Assembly (NCBI RefSeq): GCF_000875755.1
Contig: NZ_CP007520.1
Span: 682,001 to 746,000 of the forward strand
DNA from: Mycoplasma yeatsii GM274B
GTDB lineage: Bacteria; Bacillota_I; Bacilli_A; Mycoplasmatales; Mycoplasmataceae
Length of the DNA stretch: 64,000 nt
Reading direction: 5' to 3'
The translations under genes and the position numbers were made by a program. The stretch's first letter is position 1. Each line of letters starts with the position of its first letter. The notes under the pieces were generated by a model that worked only from the letters and a program-made list of their open reading frames with translations, was not told the origin of the DNA and made no database searches. Shown here one piece after another: positions 20,035 through 30,999 of the stretch.

Positions 20035-20136
20035 TTATCTGTTTTCTAAAATGACCGTTTTGTCGTTTTTTATTATAAAAAGATGGCACTTTAATAACCA
20101 GAGAGTAGGACAAAGTTATTAGACTCCCTAAGGGAT

Positions 20137-20166
20137 AGACCCCCTAGGGGGTCTATTTTTTTTCAA
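20137..20166 (+). terminator. Inward hairpin terminator at the IS left end (copy 1)
   Basis: The 18-bp perfect palindrome AGACCCCCTAGGGGGTCT followed by ATTTTTTTT lies inside the IS, upstream of the transposase ribosome site. It would stop transcription entering from outside and so keep transposase expression low whatever the insertion site. Confidence 0.8.
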
Positions 20167-20179
20167 AAAAGGAGTATTT

Positions 20180-21460
20180 ATGAAAAGAGGAAAGCAACTA
20201 AGTGTAAGTGAGTGGTTAGAAGTATTTAAGCACTACAAAGAATATTTATCTCAAAATATTACTAAAAAAGAATTTTGTTATATTTATAGCAAAATTAGAA
20301 ATTCTGAAAATTATTTACTTTCAGAAGAAGCCTTCTGATATTTATCTAGAAAATATAAAGATTATAATTTAGGTATGGAACTAAAAGAATCACAAACAGG
20401 AAAAGCACCTAAAAAAGGTAAAGGATCAGGTAGACCTAGAAAGAACAAAGAAGAATATGATAAACAAAGAAACGAAGTGATTAAAGAGATTGATCGCGAA
20501 GTTTTAGAATGGTTAATAACAGACCTTTTTAAAGAAGATATTTTAAAGAAAAATAAGGTTGACAATCTAGATGAACTGATAGAAAAAATTAAGAAAAAAT
20601 TTGGAGAAAATATTTCTAACAAGGAAATAATGAAAATTCTTGGAATACCTAAATCAACTTTTTACTACAAAATCAAGAAACAATCAAAAGATAAGAAAGA
20701 AGCTGTTATAGAACACGCAGAAATAATTAGAGAAGCTTTTGCAAAACAAAACGGAAGATATGGTAGAGAAAGGCTATCAGCATATATTTTCAAGACATAT
20801 GGCATTATTATTAACCCTAGAACACTAGGAAGAGCAATGAATAAATTAGGTCTTTTCTGTCACGTAAGAACAACGTGCAAGAAAAAGCGTGAATCAAAAA
20901 ATACTAACGTGTATTATCCAAATATTGCTAATAGAGATTATAATGGACTACAAAACGATATTTATGCAAGTGATGTTAGTTACATTCCTGCTCCAATAGA
21001 TGTAGAAGGAAGACATGTTTATTTATCTATCGTAATTCATCACAAAACAAAGAAAATTGTTAGTTATAATTTATCCATATATAATGACACTAATTTAATT
21101 ATGACTCACATTAGAAAAACAAAATTTCCTAAAAACTTTATTATTCACACAGACCATGGTGTAACATATTCATCGAATGAATATCTTGAGTATATAAAGC
21201 AACGAGGTGGAGTGGTGTCAATGTCAAGAATAGGTAACTCTCTAGACAATAGAGAAGCTGAATATTTCTTTTCAATTTTAAAATCAGAAATGTTTTATAA
21301 CTTTGAAAAGAAAGTAAAAGAAATGACTTTTAGTGAACTAAAAGAATGTATTAAAAATTTCATTGAGTGATATAACAATGAAAGAATATTAAAAAAATTC
21401 AAATGAAAAACACCTCAAGAACTATGAGGTGTGTATAATAAACATAACTATTTAGTCTAA
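20180..21460 (+). CDS. IS3-family transposase (single ORF, IS150-like), copy 1
   Basis: 426 aa in one frame, with TGA as Trp at EAFWYLS, IEWYNN, KWKTP and ELWGV. Ribosome site AAAGGAG. N-terminal helix-turn-helix region (KQLSVSEWLEVF), a basic linker (GKGSGRPRKN), then an orfB-like DDE domain: ASDVSYIP (first Asp), IIHTDHGVTYSS (second Asp) and SLDNREAEYFFSILKSE (Glu). Most IS3 elements split this into orfA and orfB joined by a -1 frameshift; here both are fused in frame, so no frameshift step limits transposase production. Ends WYNNERILKKFKW, the usual IS3 tail. Confidence 0.93.
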
Positions 21461-21500
21461 TAATTTTGTCCCGGTTTCCCAGGAAAACAATTCTACATTT

Positions 21501-23552
21501 TTATTTAGTGAATCTTTTTATTACAAATTTAGTGATTGGCGTAATGTCGTCACTTTTATTAATACGTTGCATATTATTTTTGATTTCTTCTAAAAGTTCA
21601 TTAACTGAAAAATTTTGAGATAAATTCAAGAACTTATTAATAGTATCAATGTCTTTTTCGTATATTCCCAAGTCTTTCAATGTCTTTTTTACTTCATTAT
21701 TCATGAAATACTTGCTTTCAATTGGAGAAAGAATTTTATCTCTTATTAGCTCTATATATTTAGAATCAATACCTTCTAATTCTAAGAAATATATAACTAT
21801 TTGAACTCTTTTATAAAATTCATGCTCTAAAAATGAATTTCTCATTCTTAATGTTGTATTTATTCTTTCATCAACATTTACTTTCTTAAAGTTACAACTA
21901 TCTACAATTTCCTTTACACTTAAATACTTCTTGTAAGTGAGTTTGTGTATTATATAAGAACAAAGTTTATAATTTCTATTCTTTTCATTGATTATCTTAA
22001 ATAAAATTTCAACAAGTTTATATTTAGACTTTTTTTCTTCACCAGATAAAGTTTTCAATTCATCTTTAAGCTTTATTAAATTTTGTTTAAATCTATTATA
22101 CATACTTTTCGTTGTTTGAAATCTGATCTTAGAGGCTATATTTTGCAAATAATCATTATGCTCTATATTTAATTCGCTTAAAAAAAGTAAATATTCTTTA
22201 GATTCCTTATAGTTAGCAGAATTAATTTTCATATCAATACTATCTGATGTTAATTCAAACTCTATAGATTTCAATGCCATGTCTTTTGAATAATTAGGGT
22301 CCTTAGGTCCTTTTATGTAGTGTCCTATTCCTAGATAATATTCCCCCATTCTTCCACTTCTACCCACCAAATTAAAGAAGTCAAAAGTGTCTAAATTTTG
22401 TTTTTCTACTTTAGGTTCTGTTATTATTATATTTTTGCACTTAGTGTTGACACCTTCACTTAAAGTTGAAGTACATAACATTAAATTGCAGAAATTTTTA
22501 TTATTAAAAAGTTCTAATAATACAATTCTAAAAGGTAATGGAATTTGGCCGTGGTGTACCATGATACCCTTCCTTAAACATTTAACAACATTTCACTCAT
22601 CATGAACTTCTCTTGATAATAAATCAGCAAATTTATTCATTTCATTTGCAGGATTCGATCATTCACATTTTTTAACAAAATTATTAAGCTTTGTTATGCT
22701 TGGAAAATAAACTAGAGTTTTTGAGTTTTTCTCTTTATCCATAATTTCTATTGTTTTATTGATTCTTTCGTCGTTATTTTTAACAGGATATACTTTAACT
22801 TCATTTACAACTGCAGAAAAATCGGTAGAAATTAGCTCAGGTTGAATTGGAAGTTTATCAACATTTACAATATTTTTTAAAAATGGTGACAATAAAACGT
22901 GTTTTTTTGCCTTTTCCATTAAAAATTTATAAGCTAAATTTAAAATTAAAATTCTCTCGTTGCTAACATCTTTTTTAAGTTTGTAGACTTCGTCAATAAC
23001 TAAAAAATCTATTTCCTTAAATATCGATGCAACCTTATAATCTATAACAACTTTGTCATGTGTTAATATAAATATTTTGTATTTTGTTTTGCTGTAATCT
23101 TTTTCTAAATTAATGTGTGTGAAAACCTTATATTCAGAAAATGAATCTTTGTATTCTCTCAAAATTTTTATTTTATATTCATCCACTAATGCTAATGTTG
23201 GAACAACTATAACAACATTTTCCGGTTTATTTCTCACAATATACTCAAAAATAATAAATGTTTTACCAAAACTGGTTGGAGCACTCAAAATAATAGCCTT
23301 TTCTTTTTTTAATAAATTTAATACATTTATTTGCTCAGGATGTAGAGCAATATCTTTTTTTATTTTACTTGAGAAAAAACCACCATAAACAGCTGATTGA
23401 AAGGAATAATTTTTAGAATACATTGTTAGTCCTAAATTGAATAATTCATCTGAATTTTCTTTTTTATAAGAATCTTTGTTAGACGAACTGTTTAGTTCTT
23501 TAATATATTTATCTCTAATTTCTTGATCTTTTCTTATTTTTATATTCTTCAT
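21501..23552 (-). CDS. hamB: Hachiman defence helicase HamB
   Basis: 683 aa superfamily 2 (Ski2-like) helicase. Motif I LSAPTSFGKTF (residues about 89-98), motif II VIDEVYK (187-191; DEVY replaces DEAH), motif V CTSTLSEGVNTKCKNIIIT and motif VI NLVGRSGRMGEY. The C-terminal 330 residues are helical and family-specific. HamB partners HamA; in studied systems it senses aberrant DNA and releases the nuclease. The gene overlaps hamA by 38 bp. I start it at ATG 23552; a TTG at 23579 is possible. A TGA-rich stretch (22563-22658) is open as Trp, so the gene is complete. Confidence 0.9.
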
Positions 23553-24420
23553 ATTTTTGAACCGCCACTTCGAAAGCAATTTTTAAAAATTTATTTTTAT
23601 CTATTATAGGAAATGATAACAACAAGAACTTTGCATCAATTGATTTATTAATACTTTTTCTTTTAATTTTATTCAGTTCATTAATGAACTCTTCGGCAGA
23701 TGTTTTTTTACCATTACCATGAACTATGGAGACGGGGATAACCAATTTAGTATTTGTGTGTTCTAGAAAGTCTTTAATTTCATCAAATTCATTTATATTT
23801 TTACCAAAATTACTCAAAAATATCCTATTAAGATTCATAGAATAATCTGCAACAATTCGTTTAATAAAATACTTATACTCATTTTTCACTAGCTTTGGAT
23901 AATTGTTTAATGATTTATTTGCCTTTCGAATACCACTATTTATATCATTAGTTAACTTAGACTCGCCAAAAACTATCTCATTCTTTATAGCATCAAAGAA
24001 TAGGGTATCAGATCCATTAGCGCTCTTATTGTGTGAAGTAATGTTTGTGAATTTAGGAATGACACATGAGTATTTAAAATATTTCATTAAGGTGATGTGC
24101 AAAATATATTCGCCTAGCTTACCAATTTTATCATTTCGTGGTATTTTGTTTTCATCAATTTTTTTAGTATTATCTATATCTATAAGTTCCTCATCTAGAA
24201 AAAATTTTATATTGTTATACAAGATTTCATAAGTGTTATCATCAGGTATCCAATCAACTTCTATAAAATTTTTAGAGTAAATATACAAATTATCTTCATC
24301 GAAAATATAACTTGCAAAATCTAATAAAAATTTTTTTTCATCATTAAAGTTAATGTGTAAAAAACAATATCTATCTTCTACAATGTGTACTTCAAAATCT
24401 TGAAAAGAATCTTTTTTCAT
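23515..24420 (-). CDS. hamA: Hachiman defence nuclease HamA (DUF1837)
   Basis: 301 aa. PD-(D/E)xK nuclease pattern of HamA: GKLGEYILH (Glu104), NGSDTLFFDA (Asp138) and VFGESKL (Glu153, Lys155) in the right order and spacing. HamA is the effector that degrades DNA once freed from HamB, giving abortive or direct protection from phage. Start chosen at ATG 24420 because AAAGGAAG is 8 bases upstream; a longer in-frame start at 24462 lacks one. It is the first gene of the pair, with about 300 bp of non-coding DNA upstream holding its promoter. All catalytic residues look intact. Confidence 0.88.
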   Translation of the reverse strand: MKKDSFQDFEVHIVEDRYCFLHINFNDEKKFLLDFASYIFDEDNLYIYSKNFIEVDWIPDDNTYEILYNNIKFFLDEELIDIDNTKKIDENKIPRNDKIGKLGEYILHITLMKYFKYSCVIPKFTNITSHNKSANGSDTLFFDAIKNEIVFGESKLTNDINSGIRKANKSLNNYPKLVKNEYKYFIKRIVADYSMNLNRIFLSNFGKNINEFDEIKDFLEHTNTKLVIPVSIVHGNGKKTSAEEFINELNKIKRKSINKSIDAKFLLLSFPIIDKNKFLKIAFEVAVQKYEEYKNKKRSRN

Positions 24421-24728
24421 TAGTTTTCTTCCTTTGTTTCTATTAAAAAAGTGTCTATACAATCAATTAAACGTATTTATCGATGGATTTAAATTAAACT
24501 TTTTGTTTTACATAACCAATCTCTTCTTTTTAAATTCTAAATTTAAACTAGAGATTTTACAGCTCCTTTTGAGAATAACATATACTATTTTATTAGACCA
24601 AGAATATTAAAATTCTAGATTTTATAAAATACAATCAATAAATATTGGTTGAATAGAAATATTTATACTGTTCTTTTGGTTTTTATCTAATTTTTAATAT
24701 TTTTGTCTTATTTACAGTTTTTATTCAT
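24421..24728. other. Gene-free leader between hamA and the DUF2130 gene
   Basis: AT-rich, no open frame, no clear tRNA or repeat. It must contain the hamA promoter (minus strand) and the 3' flank of the DUF2130 gene; I could not place either with confidence. Confidence 0.4.
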
Positions 24729-26213
24729 CTATATTCCGTTATTGATCTCTCCTATTTTCTCTACTACTTTATTTATTTTAAATCCATTAATTTTATTTTT
24801 AACAGTATTTAAGTGTCTATCAACTATTATATCTACATTTTTAATGATTTTAGTTGCTTCATTTTTAATATTTTCAGCTGATTTATAAATTTCTTTAGCT
24901 TTATTATCTATATTTGTTAAAGCATTATCTAATAAGTTATTTTTAAACTCTTCAAACTCATCTAAAATATCTTGTTTTTCTTTAAATGATAATTCTTGTT
25001 GTAATCTATTTAATTTAAGATCTTTATATTTTAATGCAATAGTTTCTAAAACACCTAACATAGTAATAAAATACATCGGTCTTACTACAAACATATTTTT
25101 ATAATCACTAACTCTGTAAATTAAACTATCATTAGTTTCATATTCTAATTCACTTACTAATAAAGCATAATCTAGATTCTTTTTATTTCTATCATCATCT
25201 AGTTTTTTATAATGATCGCTATTTTTCTTTTTGTTTTGTGAATTTAATTGTTCTGATTTCATCTCACACATTACACTTAATAATAAGTTCTGTTTTTCTT
25301 CTTCAGCATAAACTTTAAAAATAAAATCACCTTTAGTTCCTTTTAAATCATCATCACTTTTAACTACTTGATTATCTTTTATTAAAGTTGAAGTTTTAAA
25401 AGCAAATGTTGAAATTTCATTGAACTGATTAAAACAATAGTTTTCTAATTCTTCACCTATTAATTTAATGTTTTTAGTTAATTTTTCTCTTTTAATAATT
25501 TCTAAATCTTTAATAAGATTGTTAATTTCATTTTGTTTGTTATTAGTTATTTCATTAATTTGATTTTTATAATTTAAATCAATAGTGTTTAAACTATTTT
25601 CTTTATCTTTTAAACTTTCTTTTAATTCGTTAATTTTATTGTTTAGTTCTTCTTTTTGTTTATTTAATTGGTTTTGATAATTATTTTCAGCTTCTAATTT
25701 AATAAGTTTTTCTTGATTTGCTAATTGCTTATTTAATGAATCTATATCAGATTCTAGTTTTAATTTATCTTTTGTAATTTGTTCAAATTCTTGTTGTTTT
25801 TCTTCTAATAATTTAGTTTTTAAATTAGCAAGTTGAGTATCTGTGTTTGATTGTCAAATAGTTTTATTATCATTTAATTGTTTTTCAAAATCTAAAACTT
25901 GTTTTTCAATTGTTTGACTTAAATTTTGATTTTCTTGTTTTAATTTGGTGTTCTCTTTGAATTGTTCTTCGTTTTCTTTATTTAATTGATTTTTATATTT
26001 TTCAAATTCAATATTTGATTCTAATTGTCATTTTTCTTTTTCTTTATTTAATTTTTCTAAATAAAGTTGATCTTTATGATCAACAATTTGTTGTTGAATA
26101 TTTGATAAATCTATTTGTTCAGCATTTGATAGATCTATCATATCTCCTTTTTTTGCATCTTCTAATAATTCAATAGTATTTTTATCTATAATTTTAAATT
26201 TAATATTAGACAT
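24729..26213 (-). CDS. DUF2130 coiled-coil protein (RmuC-like)
   Basis: 494 aa, no signal peptide or TM segment. Residues about 60-280 form an almost unbroken Gln/Glu/Lys/Asn-rich coiled coil. Residues about 280-420 form the globular DUF2130 domain, including GTKGDFIFKVY and VMCEMKSEQ (acidic/Lys motif reminiscent of the PD-(D/E)xK fold, as in RmuC) and ALLVSELEYETND. A second helical tail follows. GGAGG before the ATG at 26213 decides the start; an upstream GTG overlaps it. A DNA-linked role is suggested by the fold; nothing more can be said. Monocistronic. Confidence 0.8.
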
Positions 26214-26370
26214 ATTTTCCTCCACAGTTAATTTAATTTTATATTATTATTTGGATTCCTTATACTTGATTTTCATACCTTATAGATTAATTTTATCTTT
26301 TATTAAAATAGTTTATTTTTGATAAAAATTGATTAATTTTAAATTTTTCAAAAGCTATTTTTTATGTATA

Positions 26371-26397
26371 TTAACAAAAAAATATTTACTATATAAT
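26371..26397 (+). promoter_or_regulatory. Promoter of pfkA-pyk
   Basis: TTAACA (26371-26376) and TATAAT (26392-26397), 15-bp spacing, about 30 bp upstream of the pfkA start. Confidence 0.5.
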
Positions 26398-26427
26398 AAA
26401 TATTAGATTAGAAAGAAGGTTTATTTT

Positions 26428-27408
26428 ATGATTAAAAAAATAGGGATTCTTACCTCTGGAGGAGATGCCCCTGCAATGAACTGTGCGATTGCTGGAGTAG
26501 TTAAATCTGCTCATGCAAAAGGTATTGAAGTTTATGGTATTAGAGATGGATATAAAGGTTTATATAATGCTTGATTTGAAAAAATTACAGTAGAACAAAC
26601 AACTGATATCATGTCAAAAGGTGGAACTATTTTAGGTTCAGCAAGATTTGTTGAATTTAAAGAAGAAGAAATAAGAAAAGTTGCAATTGAAAATCTTAAA
26701 AAAGAAGGTATCGAAGCTTTAGTTGTTATTGGTGGAGATGGAAGTTACATGGGAGCACAAAAATTAACTGAAATGGGAATTAATTGTGTTGGATTACCAG
26801 GAACTATTGATAATGATATTGTTTCAAGTGATTTTACAATTGGATTTGATACAGCTTTAAATACTGTAGTTGAAGCAGTTGACAGAATTAGAGATACAAT
26901 GCAATCACACAATAGGGCTTGTGTTGTTGAAATTATGGGTAATGGTTGTGGTGATTTAGTTACTTATGCAGCAGTTGGAACTGTAGCTGAAATCGTAAGT
27001 CCTGCTGAAGATTTATTATCAATTGAAGAAATGGGTCAAAGAGCTAAAAAATTACGTGAACAAGGTAAAAGAAGTCTTATTATTTTAATTTCTGAAAAAT
27101 CTTATGATGTTTCATCAAGTGAAATTGCAAAAAGAATTGAACAAATCAGTGGATTTGAAACACGTGCTACAATTTTAGGGCACATTCAACGTGGTGGAAA
27201 ACCAACTGCTATGGATAGATATTTAGCATTTACTGCAGCTATGTTTGCAGTTGATCAATTAGTTGAAGGAAAAGGTGGACTATTTATTGGATTAGAAAAC
27301 AATAAATTAGTAGCAAGAGATATTCAACAAACTTTAAATATGAAAGCTATTGATAAAAAACCATTTATTAGAAAATTAAGAGAAGCTAACGAACAATTTA
27401 GTAAATAA
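26428..27408 (+). CDS. pfkA: ATP-dependent 6-phosphofructokinase
   Basis: 326 aa. Phosphorylates fructose 6-phosphate, the committed glycolytic step. [12 protein letters not shown] (ATP loop, Gly11), GGDGSYMGA and PGTIDNDI (catalytic Asp127 with Thr125) are intact; [12 protein letters not shown] near residue 250 binds substrate. The true start is at 26428 (MIKKIGIL) behind AAGAAGG; one TGA (Trp) at NAWFEK closes the frame in the standard code. pyk follows 62 bp downstream, the usual mycoplasma pfkA-pyk pair. Confidence 0.97.
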
Positions 27409-27470
27409 TTTTTGAAATCAATAGATCAAGAATTTATAATTTAAATATATATTAATAAGGGGATAAATAA

Positions 27471-28907
27471 ATGAAAAAAGAACTTTTAGAAAAGCGAATT
27501 AAGCGAACTAAAATAATTACAACCATTGGTCCTTCTACTCACTCTGCTGAAGCAATTAAAGAGTTATTTGAAAAAGGAATGACATCAATTCGTTTAAATT
27601 TCTCTCACGGGGATTATGAAGAACATGGTTCAAGAATGGAATTTGTCAAAAAAATTAGAGAAGAAATTCAAAAACCTATTTCAATTTTATTAGATACTAA
27701 AGGTCCTGAAATTCGTGTTGGAAAATTTGTTAATGGAAAACAACAAGTATCAAGAGGACAAAAAGTTACAATTTATACAGATAAAGAATCATATCTAAAT
27801 AAAGAATGTGGTCAAGGAGAAATGACTGTTTCTTATGATATGTCAGTTGATTTAAAACCTGGAGATGTAATTTTAATTGATGATGGTAAATTAGAATTAA
27901 CTATTGATTCAGTAAAAGATCAAGTTATTGAAGCTACTGCATTCAATCATCATGAAGTTAAAACAAATAAACGTGTAAACTTACCAGGTATTGATTTTTC
28001 AATGGATTTCTTATCTGAAAAAGATGAAAAAGATATTTTATTTGGTTGTGAACAAGGTGTAGATTATATTGCCGCATCATTTGTTAATAGTGCTCAAAAT
28101 GTTAAACAAATTCGTGATATTCTAGCAAAAGGTAATAGAACTGATATTCAAGTTATTTCAAAAATTGAATCTCAAGTAGGAATTGATAATATTGATGAAA
28201 TAATAAAAGAAAGTGACGGAATTATGATCGCTAGAGGGGATTTAGGATTAGAAATTCCTTACTATGATGTTCCGTATTGAGAAAAAGTAATTATTAGAAA
28301 ATGTCGTGAAGCAGGAAAAATTGTAATTGTTGCAACTCAAATGTTAGAAACTATGACAAATAATCCAGCTCCAACTCGTGCTGAAGTAACTGATGTTTAC
28401 TTAGCAACTGAATTAGGTGCTGATGCTACTATGTTATCAGGTGAATCTGCTACTGGAGATTTCCCATTTATTACAGTTCAAACAATGGCTACAATTAATA
28501 AACGTGCTGAAGTTGAATTCTACAATAAACTTTATTACCAACAACAATTAGATAATGCTATTAAATCAAGTTCAGGAACTCGTGCAGATATCGCTTTATC
28601 ATTAGCTGAAAAATCAAGAGATGGAGATTACCGATACGCTATTGTTCTATCAAGAACAGGTCAATTATTGAAAACAATTTCTAAATTCAGACCTAACTTA
28701 GCTATTTTAGGTGTAAGTGCTAACCAAAGAATGTGAACTGCATTTGGTATTTGACACTCAATCTTTATGAATAAAGTAGATTCTGTTAATAATTTAGAAA
28801 ACAACGTTGAACAATTATCTAAAATCGCTAAATCTTGAGGAGCAGTTTCTGGAGAAAAAATTCTTGTTGTAAGAGGAGAATCTATTAAAGAAGTCGCTGT
28901 TGTTTAA
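27471..28907 (+). CDS. pyk: Pyruvate kinase
   Basis: 478 aa, standard length without the PEP-utiliser extension. Converts PEP and ADP to pyruvate and ATP, the main ATP step of a glycolytic mycoplasma. Visible motifs: RLNFSHG (Arg/Asn/Ser), LDTKGPEIRVG, VISKIESQVG (catalytic Lys), IMIARGDLGLEIP (Mg-binding Glu/Asp) and MLSGESATG. Three TGA codons are Trp. AAGGGGAT ribosome site. Followed by a terminator, so it ends the pfkA-pyk operon. Confidence 0.97.
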
Positions 28908-28921
28908 AAACAACTCTTATA

Positions 28922-28952
28922 AGTGTAGTAGAAAAATCTGCTACATTTTTTA
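28922..28952 (+). terminator. Terminator of pfkA-pyk
   Basis: Stem TGTAGtAGA / TCTgCTACA with an AAAAA loop followed by TTTTTTATT, 17 bp beyond the pyk stop. Confidence 0.75.
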
Positions 28953-28975
28953 TTGAAAGTATTTTTATAAAATTA

Positions 28976-29020
28976 AATATGTTTGTATATTTTTATATAC
29001 ATTTTAAACATATAATATTA
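28976..29020 (+). promoter_or_regulatory. Nested palindromic operator/promoter of the GATC R-M genes
   Basis: TGTATAT-TTTT-ATATACA (28984-29001) is a perfect palindrome, nested within a larger imperfect one (ATGTTT ... AAACAT) that leads into ATATAATATTATAAT at 29010-29025. This arrangement just upstream of a gene with an N-terminal XRE repressor domain is what an autoregulatory operator overlapping a promoter looks like. Confidence 0.6.
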
Positions 29021-29040
29021 TAATTTAGTTGGTGATTATT

Positions 29041-30093
29041 ATGAGTTATTTAGAAAAAATAGGAAATTTAATTAAAGAAAATAGAATTCAATCCGGATTG
29101 TCTCAAGAACAATTAGCTAAGATGTCTAATATCCAAAGATCTCAGTTATCTAAAATTGAAAAAGGAACAATTAAAGGAGTTAACCTACATACTATTGAAA
29201 GTATTTTTAACACTTTTAATCTGTCTTTATTTCCTGCACAAATTAAACCAGGGCAACAAGATATCAAACCTTTTGTAAAGTGAGCCGGAGGAAAAACTCA
29301 GTTGTTGAATACATTATTAAAATACGTTCCCAAAGAATTCAATAGATATTACGAACCTTTTATTGGAGGAGGAGCTTTACTTTTTAAAATAAAGCCAAAT
29401 AATTTTTGAATAAATGATTTTAATAAAGAACTTGTAAGTGCATTTTTATGTTTTAAAGATAATGATAAATTTGTTAAGATGATAGAACAAATTGAAAAAC
29501 ATCAACAAAATCACTCAGAAGAATATTTTTATAAAATTAGAGATTTGGATAGAGAAAAATCTTTTGCTAATGCAAGTATAGATCAAATTGCATCAAGATT
29601 TATATATTTAAATAAATCTTGTTTTAATGGTTTATATAGAGTTAATAAAAACGGATTTTTCAATGTTCCGTCAGCTAAAAAAACAAATGTAGTTTGTTAT
29701 GATCCAAACAATTTTAAAAGCATAAGAAATTATTTCCAAAACAGCGAATGCAAAATAACATCTCTTGATTTTAGCAAAGCTGTAGAAACTGCTCAAAGTG
29801 GTGACTTTGTTTATTTCGATCCACCTTATGATAATTATGAAGAACAAAAGAACTTCACTTCATATAATAAAGATGGTTTTTCTAAACAAGATCAAATTAG
29901 ATTAGCAGATCTTTTTAAAGAACTAGACAAAAAGAACGTTAAAGTAATGCTAAGTAATCATGACACAAAATTTATAAGAGAATTATACAAAGGTTTTGAG
30001 ATAATAGAAGTAGAAGCCAGAAGAAACATTAACTCTAATGCTTTGAAAAGAGGTAATGTTAAAGAGGTTATAATTAGAAATTATATTGATTAA
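29041..30093 (+). CDS. XRE repressor domain fused to a Dam-type GATC DNA adenine methylase
   Basis: 350 aa. Residues about 5-65 are an XRE helix-turn-helix (ENRIQSGLSQEQLAKMSN, RSQLSKIEKG). Residues 75-350 are a Dam/DpnM-type N6-adenine methylase: KPFVKWAGGKTQLL (motif X), YEPFIGGGALLF (SAM-binding motif I) and YFDPPYDNY (catalytic DPPY at 260-263). TGA codons are Trp. Paired with a DpnII-like enzyme, it should protect GATC sites; the HTH would let the methylase repress or time its own promoter when the module enters a new cell. Start at 29041 behind GGTGA. Recognition of GATC is inferred from family and partner. Confidence 0.88.
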
Positions 30094-30107
30094 ATAGCGA
30101 GGTTAGT

Positions 30108-30986
30108 GTGGAAAAGCTAGATTTTAATTACTGAATTAGTAACTTACAAAAAACAATAGTAAACTGAGGATATTTTGTAGATTTTGACAAGGTATTTGAA
30201 AAAGCTGATAAATATAAAGAAGAATTAAAACTTTTAAGTTCTATTATTGGTTCAGATGATATAGAAAATGATTTTGAAAATTTAATAGACAAACACCCAA
30301 GTGTTGTAAATTGTTTACCTATATTAATAGCAATAAGAAATACTGAGTCTGAAAATAAGATATTTATAAGAGAGAATAAAGATAGTATTTTGGAATTAGA
30401 ATTTGATGTTGGACAATATTTAACAAAAGATAAGTATTTAAAGTTTTTCATAAACACTGGTTTAATTAGATTATTTAAAGATAATCGTATAACTAACTTA
30501 AACGATTACATATTAGGTGTTGAGGTTGGGATGGATACTAATGCAAGAAAAAATAGATCAGGAAAGATAATGGAATCTATTGTTGAGAACCAAATAATAA
30601 AAGCGGGTTATCAAAAAGATAAAGATTACTTTTCTCAAATGACCATAAAACAAATATCAAAAAAATTTAATATAGATTTATCAAAAGTATCTAAAAATAA
30701 AAGATTTGATTTTGTAATTGTTGTAGGATCTAATATTTATGCAATTGAATGTAATTACTATGGAACAACTGGTTCTAAAATTCAAGAAACTTGAAGAAGT
30801 TATCAAAAAATACTTGAAGATTCTAAAGATATAAAAAATTTCAATTTTGTATGAGTAACTGACGGACAAGGTTGAGCGAGTTCAGCAAAAGAATTGGAAG
30901 AAATCTATTATAAGTGAGAACATTTATACAATATAAAAGACTTAGAAGATGGAATTTTTTCTAAACTAAAAAATAATAAATTATAG
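30108..30986 (+). CDS. DpnII/MboI-type GATC restriction endonuclease
   Basis: 292 aa, GTG start at 30108 with GAGG upstream, 14 bp after the methylase. ILGVEVGMDTNARKNRSG is the DpnII family signature region; the PD-(D/E)xK-like site is RFDFVIV (Asp201) and AIECNYY (Glu214, with Asn rather than Lys at 216). TGA codons are Trp (NYWIS, TWRSY, WVTDG). It should cleave unmethylated GATC. Its order after the HTH-methylase ensures methylation first. The missing Lys is frequent in this family, so the enzyme is probably active but I cannot be certain. Confidence 0.87.
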
Positions 30987-30999
30987 TAGAGGTGTATTA

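Larger units (their letters stand above)
20101..21478 (+). mobile_element. IS3-family insertion sequence, copy 1 (1378 bp)
   Basis: Ends are defined by comparison with copy 2 (38181-39558): sequence identity starts and stops exactly here. Imperfect terminal inverted repeats of about 25 bp are present (left GAGAGTAGGACAAAGTTATT, right complement GAAACCGGGACAAAATTATT). A 3-bp target duplication CCA flanks it (20098-20100 and 21479-21481). It landed between the IS1634-like remnant and hamB, 22 bp beyond the hamB stop. Single transposase gene. I cannot assign a named IS without a database. Confidence 0.93.

Noticed and set aside
20362..20622. Minus-strand frame inside the IS (repeated at 38442-38702)
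   Set aside because: Antisense of the transposase linker region, no ribosome site; repeated only because the IS is repeated.
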